A stretch of DNA of 64,000 nucleotides from Bellilinea sp. (lineage in GTDB: Bacteria; Chloroflexota; Anaerolineae; Anaerolineales; Anaerolineaceae): the NCBI GenBank assembly GCA_026003615.1, contig BPHQ01000001.1, positions 620,001 through 684,000 on the forward strand. Reading direction: 5' to 3'. Within the stretch, counting starts at the first letter, position 1, and every line of letters begins with the position of its first letter. The notes under the pieces are model-generated. The model did not search any database, was not told where the DNA came from, and saw only the letters and a program-made list of their open reading frames with translations. A program made the translations under genes and the position numbers. Below are positions 19,502 through 28,642 of this stretch, in pieces.

Positions 19502-22500
19502 TGGCCGTTTTCCTCCGGGTGGTGACCGTTGTTCTGGTTGCCGGAGCTGGACACGATGGTGTCCTTACGCTCAAGTGATGAACCTTGTAGAACCGGATTG
19601 ATCTGTATCTGGGCTTTGCGTGCACCGACGACCCGGCTAATTTCATTCACCGACGTACGAAGAATGGTTTCAATATCCACTGAACGACGGATTTTACTGG
19701 TAATTTCGTAAAGCATTCGCTGGCGTTCGACTTGCTGACGAATTTGATCTACCAGACGGGCATTGGTCAAAATTGCGCCGAGCGAGTCCCCCAAAGCACC
19801 AATGATTTCTTGATCGTTTTCGTCGAATCGTTCAATCTGTTCACTTTCGAGCGAAAGTACTCCAAGCAACTCATCTGAAAATAGGACTGGCACCGCCAGG
19901 GCTGAGCGTGTTTCAGGGTGGACTGCTGGCGATGGCTCATTTGGTGAAAGATGACTGACTCGCATCGGATATCGCTCTCTGGCGACAAGTGCCGGCAGGT
20001 AATTGCTGGTTTGGATGTTGAATTGATTAATTTCTAATCCCTCAAACCCGATGGCAGTATGCAAAAACAGGTTGCCATCTTGATCGGCGAGATAAAAGGC
20101 TACTCGTTCCTCACCCAATGCCGTTCGCAGGTTATAGACAGTTCGTTGGATGGCTTCGCTGAGATTGGTGCTGGTTGAGGCGGCTGTGGTCATTTGGTGG
20201 AGTAAGCGATGTTTGACCAGATTTTCCTGAGTGCGTGCGTATAGATTGGCATTTTCCAATGCCATTACCAGTTGATCGGCGAGAATTTCCAGCGTGTGAA
20301 TATCCTCGGTTTGAAACGCGTTTATCCGGTCGCTTTGCACATCCAATGCACCGATCACCTTGTTCGCGGTTTTTAGCGGCACAACCAGCTCTGAGCGTGT
20401 ATCCGGGAGGAGGGGGTTGGGATAATAATTAGGATTTTGACGAGTATTGTTGGAAACCACTGTTTCGCCTCTGGCAACGGCCTGTCCAACCAGCGACCGC
20501 GATCCAACAGCCAGGCGATGTCCGACGGCTTTCATTTTCTGCCCAATATCTCCAGAGGCTTCATGTAACACGGCATATTTTCCAGTCGGCTCTACCAGGA
20601 AGACAGAAGCATGATAATAGCCAAACCGTTCACGAATCAGGTTCGTTGCATTGACCAGAACCTGTTCTGCCTGCAAAGACGAAGCAACATCGCGGGCGAT
20701 TTCAGCTGCAGTGAGGAGTTGTTGAGCCTGACGACTGCTCAGATTTTCCGTTTTCTTCAATTCGGTAATATCCTGGGAAATTACCAGCAAGGCATATGGG
20801 TTTTTATTGGCTGGATCTGTGTTGGAAAAAAGCGGAACACGAGAAACTAATTCCCAAAGTGTTTCACCATTATCAGCCTGGTATTCAACCAATTCTCCAA
20901 TGACGGGTATGCCCGAAGAAATTACCCGCATATCCTTCTGGTGACGAATGCTGCCAGTTTCACCGGGGATTAACTCCTCGTCGGTGTAACCATTTATCTC
21001 ACTGGCTGATGAATACCCAAGGCTGGCGATGAAGGAATTGGAAACCCGTAAATAACGGCCGTCCTGGTCTTTGAAGTAAATTTTCTCCGGTACGTTTTGC
21101 AGCAGGGCGTTTAGCAGGGTGTGTTCCTGATCGTATGCCTGTAAGGTGGAAGTCATGCTTTCAACCAGTTGCGCGTTGCGGATTGAGATTGCTATTTGAG
21201 GGGCAATGGTTTCCAGCAAGATCAGATCCTTCTCAGAAAATCGTTCTTCTTTTTGGGTGTCCTGCACAATGATTGCTCCCAGCACCTGACCGCCCAGCAT
21301 CAATGGTACACCCAGCCAGGATTTGGCTGGTTTACCGATGATTTTTGCGCCTAAACGCATGGCATCTCGCTCAACATCCGAGACGGCGTACATGTATTTA
21401 TAAGCGTTCCAGCTGGCTGGTAAATCCTTGGGTTCAAATTTCAAAGGTAAAAGAAGCGATTTTCGATTTTGGATAATATATGAGGTCAGTCCTTCACCCA
21501 GCGGAAAGGGCGGTATGGAAATCATCTTGCCATCTTCATAATGGTAAGGGAAGTGGATCGTTTGTTTGGTCTCATCGTAAATTGCGATGGAAAAAGATAA
21601 ATCTGCGCCAATTTGCTCGGTTACTTTTTGATGCACCAGTTGATAGAGGGGTTGAAGATTGAATTCGTTGCTGATGGCTTGACTGATGCCGGTCAGGGTT
21701 TCATAAGCAGACATTTGACTCCGCAAATTGCGGATATTGCCAAGTTTTTCCAAGGCAGCGCTTACGGTTTGTGACAGGTGAATGAAGGGTTGAAGATTCA
21801 CCGCTGAAAGTGGAGTCGGTTTGCGAGAGCCAATGACCAGAAGTCTGATAATTCGTTGATTGACCAGTAAAGGGAATATTGCAATGGAATTACAATTGCG
21901 GCTTTCAAACAGTGCAAATAAATCAGATATTTCGCTGATTTCTTCTTTCTGCTCAAGAATGATACAATCTTTCCCTGAAAACAGGGATTGAGGGTTCTCT
22001 ACCGGTACAGACGTTCCTTTGAGAGATTTTTCGCTAAAGCGTGCCTGTCGGTCGAGGAGATGGTTCAAGCGCAGGTTGTTCGGGTAGACATCAAACAAGG
22101 CTGAAACATATTCCACTTTGGATAAAGTTTCATCAAGAATCTGAGTAACCTGAGTCTCATCATTAGCCTGATTGATTTTTTGGGCAGCATTATATAAAAG
22201 GTTTTCTTCCTGGCGATCAAATTCAAATGGTTCAAAGTTGAAGTCACTGGAAAGGTTGTCCCGTACTTTCTCTTCGGAAGCCATTTCCAAACCGGATTCA
22301 ACCAGACCAATGGCCGAATCGGCTTTTTGAGAGATAGCCTGCCGTTCTACTTTACGATAGAGACGTCCCAGTTCATTGCGGAGAAGATTTAAAGCAAAAG
22401 CCAGTTTTCCAATTTCATCTTTGCTTTGAACGGTGAATTTTTGGCTCCAATCACCGTTGGCGAGTTTTTCGGTTTGTGATGAAAGATTTTCAACCGGTAC

Positions 22501-22770
22501 GATAAAAACCTGAATGAACAACCAGATCAAGGCGGAAGCCGTCAACAGACTTATTCCCAATCCTGCCCAAAATACCGGTTGTTCCAGAATCAAATCGAAA
22601 ATAGATTGCTCACTGGTGGTTGCTAATAGCGACCCAGCAATAAGAGTCGAAGAAAGTGCCAACAGCAGGGGGAGGGCTGCTAAAATGACCAAAAAGGATA
22701 TGGCCTTTCGCCTGATTCGTTTGGAGAAAGAAGGAGTTGTTTTTCGGGACGGAATAGATGGAACACTCAT
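19498..22770 (-). CDS. Membrane sensor: TM, HAMP, multiple GAF and one PAS domain, no transmitter domain
   Basis: HAMP VPVENLSSQTEKLANGDWSQKFTVQSKDEIGKLAFALNLL; PAS LLQNVPEKIYFKDQDGRYLRVSNSFIASLGYSS; GAFs incl. IRERFGYYHASVFLVEPTGKYAVLHEASGDIG. Start ATG 22770 preferred over ORF start 22797 (AAGGAT upstream, no overlap with preceding gene). Confidence 0.82.
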   Translation of the reverse strand: MSVPSIPSRKTTPSFSKRIRRKAISFLVILAALPLLLALSSTLIAGSLLATTSEQSIFDLILEQPVFWAGLGISLLTASALIWLFIQVFIVPVENLSSQTEKLANGDWSQKFTVQSKDEIGKLAFALNLLRNELGRLYRKVERQAISQKADSAIGLVESGLEMASEEKVRDNLSSDFNFEPFEFDRQEENLLYNAAQKINQANDETQVTQILDETLSKVEYVSALFDVYPNNLRLNHLLDRQARFSEKSLKGTSVPVENPQSLFSGKDCIILEQKEEISEISDLFALFESRNCNSIAIFPLLVNQRIIRLLVIGSRKPTPLSAVNLQPFIHLSQTVSAALEKLGNIRNLRSQMSAYETLTGISQAISNEFNLQPLYQLVHQKVTEQIGADLSFSIAIYDETKQTIHFPYHYEDGKMISIPPFPLGEGLTSYIIQNRKSLLLPLKFEPKDLPASWNAYKYMYAVSDVERDAMRLGAKIIGKPAKSWLGVPLMLGGQVLGAIIVQDTQKEERFSEKDLILLETIAPQIAISIRNAQLVESMTSTLQAYDQEHTLLNALLQNVPEKIYFKDQDGRYLRVSNSFIASLGYSSASEINGYTDEELIPGETGSIRHQKDMRVISSGIPVIGELVEYQADNGETLWELVSRVPLFSNTDPANKNPYALLVISQDITELKKTENLSSRQAQQLLTAAEIARDVASSLQAEQVLVNATNLIRERFGYYHASVFLVEPTGKYAVLHEASGDIGQKMKAVGHRLAVGSRSLVGQAVARGETVVSNNTRQNPNYYPNPLLPDTRSELVVPLKTANKVIGALDVQSDRINAFQTEDIHTLEILADQLVMALENANLYARTQENLVKHRLLHQMTTAASTSTNLSEAIQRTVYNLRTALGEERVAFYLADQDGNLFLHTAIGFEGLEINQFNIQTSNYLPALVARERYPMRVSHLSPNEPSPAVHPETRSALAVPVLFSDELLGVLSLESEQIERFDENDQEIIGALGDSLGAILTNARLVDQIRQQVERQRMLYEITSKIRRSVDIETILRTSVNEISRVVGARKAQIQINPVLQGSSLERKDTIVSSSGNQNNGHHPEENGQ

Positions 22771-22781
22771 CTGAAATATCC

Positions 22782-23258
22782 TTAATCCATTTCCCAAACA
22801 GGTTCACCGGCCAGTATTCGTTGAATCTGATCCGGAAAACGGTCGGGATCAAGTGGTTTTCCCAAGAAGCCGTCAAAACCGGCTTTACGGGCTTTGTTCA
22901 TTTGTTCAAGGCTGGCTTCGGCTGTGACAGCCACCACCGGAACATTCTTGAACCGTTCCGACTGGCGAATTTTATTGAATGCAGAATAACCATCCTCATA
23001 AGGAAGGCGAATATCCATTAAAATCAAGTCCAGACGCGGGAGAGTATCTGCAAATTCGACCACTTCATAGCCGGAAGTTTTCCATTCACAGTGGATGCCT
23101 AAAAATCCCAACATGCGAGCAATCAGCACAAAGTTGGATACATTATCTTCCACGACCAGAACCGTAATATCTTTTAGTAGATTTCCGGTTGTACCGGCCG
23201 CGGGAACAGGTTTTTGTGGGTTTGGATTTGTAGTGGTGTTCATAGTTGCGTGACTCAA
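22782..23258 (-). CDS. Stand-alone receiver-domain response regulator (CheY/DivK-like)
   Basis: TVLVVEDNVSNFVLIARML...LILMDIRLPYEDGYSAF...VVAVTAE...GKPLD; ATGA overlap with upstream REC gene. Confidence 0.88.
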   Translation of the reverse strand: MSHATMNTTTNPNPQKPVPAAGTTGNLLKDITVLVVEDNVSNFVLIARMLGFLGIHCEWKTSGYEVVEFADTLPRLDLILMDIRLPYEDGYSAFNKIRQSERFKNVPVVAVTAEASLEQMNKARKAGFDGFLGKPLDPDRFPDQIQRILAGEPVWEMD

Positions 23259-23632
23259 TTACTGGTTAAAAATTGGTTGACCTGCTCGATGAAGGTGTCA
23301 ATGTCAATTGGTTTCTCAATATAACCATCACAACCCGCGCGTAAGGTGCGTTCCTTGTCGCCGCGCATCACATTGGCGGTGAGGGCGATAACCGGGATGT
23401 GACTGGTCTTAGGAGTGGCCTTAATCTGCCGGGTGAGGGTGTATCCATCAATTTCCGGCATATTGATGTCCATTAGAATCAGATCCGGAATGCGTGTTTG
23501 GAGCAATTCCAAGGCTTTATGGGCGTTATCGGCTTCCAGTACCAAAAAGCCTTCATGTTCCAGCAGACGACGAACCAGCATTCGATTGTCAAAATTATCT
23601 TCGATGTAAAGGATACTCTTTCCCGCGGTCAT
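23255..23632 (-). CDS. Stand-alone receiver-domain response regulator (CheY/DivK-like)
   Basis: ILYIEDNFDNRMLVRRLL...LILMDINMPEIDGY...VIALTAN...EKPIDI; GGAGG upstream of ATG 23632. Confidence 0.9.
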   Translation of the reverse strand: MTAGKSILYIEDNFDNRMLVRRLLEHEGFLVLEADNAHKALELLQTRIPDLILMDINMPEIDGYTLTRQIKATPKTSHIPVIALTANVMRGDKERTLRAGCDGYIEKPIDIDTFIEQVNQFLTSN

Positions 23633-23701
23633 CAGAATTCGGCCTCCCTGGAGGTTTAGGACACAGTATGGCTGGAAATTATTTAGAATAATCCCGGTTA
23701 A

Positions 23702-23707
23702 ATTATA
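23702..23707 (-). promoter_or_regulatory. Putative -10 element (TATAAT) for the signalling operon
   Basis: Perfect TATAAT on minus strand about 70 nt upstream of first receiver ATG; only a weak -35 match (ATGAGC, 17-nt spacing). Confidence 0.35.
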
Positions 23708-23769
23708 GTATTTTCTTGGGCCTGGCTCATCATCCCTTGCATTATTGTTAAGTTATTGAAAAATAAAAC

Positions 23770-23804
23770 AAACCGACTGGTGCAAGGAGCTTGCCAGTCG
23801 GTTT
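23770..23804 (-). terminator. Intrinsic terminator downstream of tRNA-Gly
   Basis: AAACCGACTGG...CCAGTCGGTTT inverted repeat, followed by TGTTTTATTTTTC on minus strand. Confidence 0.7.
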
Positions 23805-23823
23805 AGGATTATGGAATTCTAAG

Positions 23824-23895
23824 AGCGGGTGATGGGACTCGAACCCACGACATTTTGCTTGGGAAGCAAACGTTCTACCGCTGAACTACACCCGC
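23824..23895 (-). tRNA. tRNA-Gly(CCC)
   Basis: Reverse complement GCGGGTGTAGTTCAGCGGTAGAACGTTTGCTTCCCAAGCAAAATGTCGTGGGTTCGAGTCCCATCACCCGCT folds as cloverleaf; anticodon loop TTCCCAA. Confidence 0.95.
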
Positions 23896-24019
23896 ATTGT
23901 GATGAGGATTATATGCAGTTGGGCAAAGAATGTCAAGCACCGCAATTTGCACTATGGTATAATTTTTGATTGATCTGTGAACAAATTTACAAAATCCTTT
24001 ATGGATTAAGGAGAACAAT

Positions 24020-25081
24020 TTGGCTTTCAATCCTTTCAACTGGCTGATGGGATTGTTTTCTCTGGATATTGGCATTGACCTGGGTACGGCGAATACGCTG
24101 GTCAATGTTCGCGGGAAAGGAATAGTCATCAATGAACCATCGTGGGTGGCGATTGAGAAACGAACCCGTCGTCCATTGGCGATTGGATTACAAGCAAAAG
24201 AGATGGTTGGACGCACACCTGCCAATGTGATTGCGGTGCGTCCATTGCGCGATGGGGTCATTTCGGAGTTTGAAATTACCCAAGCCATGCTCGGTTACTT
24301 TATTGGAAAAGCCCATCAACAATCCGTCGTGCCAATGCCCCGCCCGCGAGTGGTTGTGGGTATTCCTTCCGGTGCAACGGAGGTGGAAAAAAGAGCTGTC
24401 TACGATGCGGCAATGTCGGCTGGAGCGCGCGAAACTTATCTTATCGAGGAGCCTCGCGCTGCTGCTTTAGGTGCAGGTTTACCCGTTGCCGAAGTACAGG
24501 GCAGCATGGTTGTAGATATTGGCGGCGGTACAACTGAAGTGGCAATTATCTCGATGGGTGGAATTGTCGTGTCGCGTTCCCTGCGGGTAGCCGGTGATGA
24601 AATGGATCAGGATATCATCCAGTACATCCGAAACAAGTACAATCTGTTTATCGGAGAACGAATGGCGGAACTGGTCAAAATGCAGATTGGTTCGGCTTAC
24701 CCTTTGCCGGAGGAAAAGACAATGAGCGTTCGCGGACGAAACCTGGTCAGTGGATTGCCCGAGACACTTGAAATTTCCTCGGTTGAAATTCGAGAGGCTA
24801 TTGCCGGTTCGGTTCAAGTAATTGTGGATACGATTAAAGATGCGATTGATGAAGCCCCTCCAGAAATTGTAGCAGATTTGATTGAGACGGGTGTCTGCCT
24901 GGCAGGCGGTGGAGCGCAATTGCAAGGATTGGTTGAACGATTGTCCGACGAATTACATTTGCGAGTATGGGTTGCAGAAGATCCAATGACCTGTGTTGCC
25001 CGTGGGGCAGGAATGATTCTCGAAGATCTGGATAAATATGCCGATTTTCTGGTGGGTTTGGATCGTACAGGCAACCGATAA
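24020..25081 (+). CDS. mreB: Rod shape-determining protein MreB (TTG start)
   Basis: SLDIGIDLGTANTLVNVRGKGIVINEPSWVAI...VVDIGGGTTEVAIISMGGIVVSRSLRVAGDEMD; AAGGAG upstream of TTG. Confidence 0.97.
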   Translation: MAFNPFNWLMGLFSLDIGIDLGTANTLVNVRGKGIVINEPSWVAIEKRTRRPLAIGLQAKEMVGRTPANVIAVRPLRDGVISEFEITQAMLGYFIGKAHQQSVVPMPRPRVVVGIPSGATEVEKRAVYDAAMSAGARETYLIEEPRAAALGAGLPVAEVQGSMVVDIGGGTTEVAIISMGGIVVSRSLRVAGDEMDQDIIQYIRNKYNLFIGERMAELVKMQIGSAYPLPEEKTMSVRGRNLVSGLPETLEISSVEIREAIAGSVQVIVDTIKDAIDEAPPEIVADLIETGVCLAGGGAQLQGLVERLSDELHLRVWVAEDPMTCVARGAGMILEDLDKYADFLVGLDRTGNR

Positions 25082-25127
25082 TCAACCCTTGTTGTTGGGG
25101 TTGTTGTGTTAAAATGCTGAAAATGAA

Positions 25128-25976
25128 ATGAAAACCACCGGGTCTGGATTCTGGCAAACCACAACACTCTTGCTGGTAGGGGTTGGGCTGGTGCTTTTTG
25201 CTTTAAGTGGTTATTTGTCCCCTTTGGTTGGGAGCATACTATCACCGCTGGTTAATATTCAGGAATGGCTGGCGACCCGCTATATGGCTGTTTATGAATT
25301 TATCACAGTTCCACGGGATGTGGCTACGCTCAGGGCTCGCAATCAACAATTGGAGCAGGAAGTTACCAGCTTGCAAGCTCAAATCATTGAATTGCAGCAG
25401 CAACTGCGCGAAGCCCAAGTGTTATATGCTTTGCTGGATTTTGCTCGCTCAAATCCGCAGGGTGGTCAGTATGTCGCAGCTGCGGTGATCGGTAAAGACC
25501 CCAATCCTTTTCTAAAATATGTGTTTATTGATCGCGGTTCGGATGATGGATTGCGGCGTGGAATGCCGGTAATCACCAATCAGGGTTTGGTTGGGCAAAT
25601 TGATGCAGTTACCGCTACTGCCGCAAGAGTCAGGCTGATTACCGACCCTTCCTCAATTGTGAATGTGCGAATCGAACCCCACCGTAGTGAAGCCCAACTG
25701 GTCGGCTCGGTTACCGGGGATCTGACGGTTGAGATGGTGTCGCAGGAAGCGCCCCTTGCACCCGGTGACCTGGTTCTGACTTCGGGTTTAGGCGGAACAT
25801 TTCCGGCAGATTTGCTGATTGGACAGGTGATTTCTGTTCGTAAGCAATCCAACGAGCTGTTTCAATCCGCTGCGGTTCAGCCTGTGGTTGATTTTTCCAC
25901 CCTCCAGGCTGTTCTGGTCATCACTAATTTCCGGCCGGTGGATTTTACACCGCTCATACCTACTACCGTACCGTAA
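25128..25976 (+). CDS. mreC: Rod shape-determining protein MreC
   Basis: N-terminal TM, coiled coil, VIGKDPNPFLKYVFIDRGSDDGLRRGMPVITNQGLVGQI...DLVLTSGLGGTFPADLLIGQV. Confidence 0.93.
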   Translation: MKTTGSGFWQTTTLLLVGVGLVLFALSGYLSPLVGSILSPLVNIQEWLATRYMAVYEFITVPRDVATLRARNQQLEQEVTSLQAQIIELQQQLREAQVLYALLDFARSNPQGGQYVAAAVIGKDPNPFLKYVFIDRGSDDGLRRGMPVITNQGLVGQIDAVTATAARVRLITDPSSIVNVRIEPHRSEAQLVGSVTGDLTVEMVSQEAPLAPGDLVLTSGLGGTFPADLLIGQVISVRKQSNELFQSAAVQPVVDFSTLQAVLVITNFRPVDFTPLIPTTVP

Positions 25977-25983
25977 AGCTCAG

Positions 25984-26484
25984 ATGTTAGTCTCTATCCT
26001 GGGCATCCCCATTTTCACCATTCTACTGATGTTGCAACTGGCAATTGTCAGTCGTTTGCCGTTGCTGCAGGGAACAGCAGATCTGTTGATGTTGTTTGTG
26101 ATCGGTTGGGCGCTCCATGAGCGGGTCAAACAGGCCTGGCAATGGGCTGGAGTTGCAGGTATTCTGGTCTCGTTGGTTTCTGCAACTCCTTTTTTTGCGC
26201 CTTTAATTGCCTTCTTGATGATAACTGCCATTGCCAGACTTTTACAGCGGCAAGTTTGGCAAACCCCAATCTTAGCCATGCTGCTGATGACGTTTATTGG
26301 CACCATCCTCTATCACGGTATCACGTATTTTGCGCTGTTTTTCAATGGAACTGCGCTCCCTATTCAGGAGAGTATCTCTCTGGTAACATTGCCAAGTACA
26401 CTGTTAAATTTAATTCTGGCTTTACCCGTGTTTGTGCTTGTCAATGACCTGGCTCATTGGTTTTATCCGGTTGAGGTAATTTAG
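25984..26484 (+). CDS. mreD: Rod shape-determining protein MreD
   Basis: Small multi-TM protein between mreC and PBP2; ATG 25984 (MLVSILGIPIFTILLMLQ) preferred over long ORF start. Confidence 0.8.
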   Translation: MLVSILGIPIFTILLMLQLAIVSRLPLLQGTADLLMLFVIGWALHERVKQAWQWAGVAGILVSLVSATPFFAPLIAFLMITAIARLLQRQVWQTPILAMLLMTFIGTILYHGITYFALFFNGTALPIQESISLVTLPSTLLNLILALPVFVLVNDLAHWFYPVEVI

Positions 26485-26492
26485 TTCCCGAA

Positions 26493-28577
26493 ATGGACGA
26501 GAATTCCCCTTCCTCTGCACCTCAATTGCTCAGCGGTTGGCGTTTGATCATGACCTACCTTGTGATTGGTGGGGTTATCGCGTTTTATTTGTTTCGATTG
26601 TTCACCATACAAATTCTTCAAAATGAAGCCTATTTGATTCGAGCGGAAGATAACCGGACGAATGTTGTCCGGCTGCCAACCCAACGGGGTTTAATATTTG
26701 ACCGCAACGGCACGGTCCTGGCCCGGAATATCGCTTCCTACAATGTGGTGATAACCCCGGCAAATCTTCCGACAGATGAGGGGGCTGTGCAGGAAGTTTA
26801 TCGCCAATTGTCTGCATTAATCAATGTGCCCGTTAACAATGGGGAGATCAATGAAGAAACGGTGCGCAACTTTACACCGTGCTTCAATGATCTGGGAATC
26901 GCCCAAATTGTGTTCATCGGTGATTCACTGGCACCTTACAGCCCCGTTCGGGTTAAGTGCAATATTGACGAAACTACTGCCATGGTGATTCGTGAAAAGA
27001 GCGCCGATTTACCGGGGGTGGAAATTGAAATCGAACCGATCCGCGATTATCCTACCGGTGTGCTTACTTCGACGATTGTTGGTTTTTTGGGACCCATTCC
27101 GGCAATCGAGCAGGATTACTGGGAAAGCCTTGGTTTTGTTGCTAACCGGGATAAGGTTGGCTACGCCGGCGTGGAAAACAGCCTGAATGATATTTTGATG
27201 GGGAAAAACGGGCGGCGGGTTGTGGAAGTAGATAATGCTGGAAAAATCATTCGTGATGTTGAACCCCCTGTTGAACCTGTGCCGGGGAATAATATTCATC
27301 TCACGATTGATGTGCGTTTACAGGCAGCAGCGCGGGCAGCACTATTGAACAATATGCAGTTTTACAATATCCGTGTGGGTGATCCTGATCGTTATACTCA
27401 GGGGGTTGTGATTGTGATGGATGTCCGCACCGGTGAGATACTTGCGTTGGTTTCTCACCCCACCTTTGAAAATAATCGTATGGCGCGGTTCATCCCGGCA
27501 TACTATTACGAGCAGCTCACCCGTGATCCGGCCCGACCGCTGTTTAACCATGCTATTTCCGCCGAACATTCACCGGGTTCGGTTTACAAACTGGCAACTG
27601 CCATTGGAGCGCTCAACGAAGGGGTGGTCACCCCAGAGCAGGTACTTTTCGATCCCGGTGTGATTAAGTTGGAGCAACGGTTTGCTCCGAATGATCCCCG
27701 GCCTCGGTTTGAAGAATATGTTTGCTACACCTACAAGACTACCGGAGAAGGTCATGGAGACGTCAATTTTGTCAAGGGGGTGGGTGTTTCATGTAATGTG
27801 TATTTTTATAAATTGGGCGGCGGATATCAGGATGAGGTTCCAAACGGGGGTTTGGGTATATGGCGGCTCAAAGAGTATGCGCAGGCTTTAGGCTACGGTC
27901 GAACTTTTGGAATTGAACTACCCGGTGAGGCTGACGGGTTGGTTCCTGACCCGACATGGAAACGACGTACCGTTGGTGAGAACTGGGCAACGGGAGATAC
28001 TTACCTTGCTGCGGTGGGTGAGGGGTATGATCTGGCGACACCGTTGCAGGTTCTGGTTTCCGCAGCTACGATTGCCAACAATGGCCGGATGATGAAACCG
28101 ACTCTAGTCAAGGAAATTACCAATAGTGCAGGTGAGGTCATTCGTCCGTTTGTTCCTCAGGTAATCTGGGACATCACCAAGGATCCGGTTATCAATATCT
28201 ATGATGAAAATTTCTTCCAAACTGGAGAAAAGAAAACCGTGCAGCCGTGGGTTTTGGAAGAAGTACGTAAAGGCATGCGTTATACCACTGTTGAAGGTAC
28301 GGCAGCGTTGATCTTTGCAGGAGCCACTTTTGAATCGGCTGGTAAAACCGGCACGGCAGAGTATTGTGACAACGTTGCGCGTGAAAAAGGATTGTGTCAA
28401 CGGGGAAACTGGCCATCTCATGCGTGGTATGTGGGTTTTGCGCCATATAATAACCCCGAAATTGCGGTGGTAGCCTTTGTGTATAACGGTGGTGAAGGTG
28501 CTGTGCTGGCTGCTCCCGTTGTACGAAGAACGATGGAAGCTTACTTCGAATTAAAACAGATTGATGAAGGCGAGTAA
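26493..28577 (+). CDS. mrdA: Penicillin-binding protein 2 (transpeptidase)
   Basis: LPTQRGLIFDRNGTVLARN...ISAEHSPGSVYKLATAIGAL (SxxK)...SAGKTGTAEYC (KTG). Confidence 0.95.
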   Translation: MDENSPSSAPQLLSGWRLIMTYLVIGGVIAFYLFRLFTIQILQNEAYLIRAEDNRTNVVRLPTQRGLIFDRNGTVLARNIASYNVVITPANLPTDEGAVQEVYRQLSALINVPVNNGEINEETVRNFTPCFNDLGIAQIVFIGDSLAPYSPVRVKCNIDETTAMVIREKSADLPGVEIEIEPIRDYPTGVLTSTIVGFLGPIPAIEQDYWESLGFVANRDKVGYAGVENSLNDILMGKNGRRVVEVDNAGKIIRDVEPPVEPVPGNNIHLTIDVRLQAAARAALLNNMQFYNIRVGDPDRYTQGVVIVMDVRTGEILALVSHPTFENNRMARFIPAYYYEQLTRDPARPLFNHAISAEHSPGSVYKLATAIGALNEGVVTPEQVLFDPGVIKLEQRFAPNDPRPRFEEYVCYTYKTTGEGHGDVNFVKGVGVSCNVYFYKLGGGYQDEVPNGGLGIWRLKEYAQALGYGRTFGIELPGEADGLVPDPTWKRRTVGENWATGDTYLAAVGEGYDLATPLQVLVSAATIANNGRMMKPTLVKEITNSAGEVIRPFVPQVIWDITKDPVINIYDENFFQTGEKKTVQPWVLEEVRKGMRYTTVEGTAALIFAGATFESAGKTGTAEYCDNVAREKGLCQRGNWPSHAWYVGFAPYNNPEIAVVAFVYNGGEGAVLAAPVVRRTMEAYFELKQIDEGE

Positions 28578-28628
28578 TTTTCCAAAAAGCAGTTGTTCAT
28601 TTTAGAAACAAAACCTCGCAGGCTTTGC

Positions 28629-28634
28629 TATAAT
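28629..28634 (+). promoter_or_regulatory. Putative -10 element (TATAAT) upstream of minC
   Basis: GCTATAAT in mrdA-minC intergenic region; no good -35 hexamer. Confidence 0.3.
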
Positions 28635-28642
28635 CAATTCTT

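Noticed and set aside
24479-24925. 148-aa minus-strand ORF inside mreB
   Set aside because: mreB is unambiguous; the antisense ORF has no motif support.
25083-25110. CAACCC...GGGTTG repeat between mreB and mreC
   Set aside because: Short stem without a T-run; not convincing as a terminator.
25888-25983. N-terminal extension of the mreD ORF
   Set aside because: Lies in a different frame within the mreC 3' end; ATG 25984 begins the hydrophobic MreD-like N-terminus.
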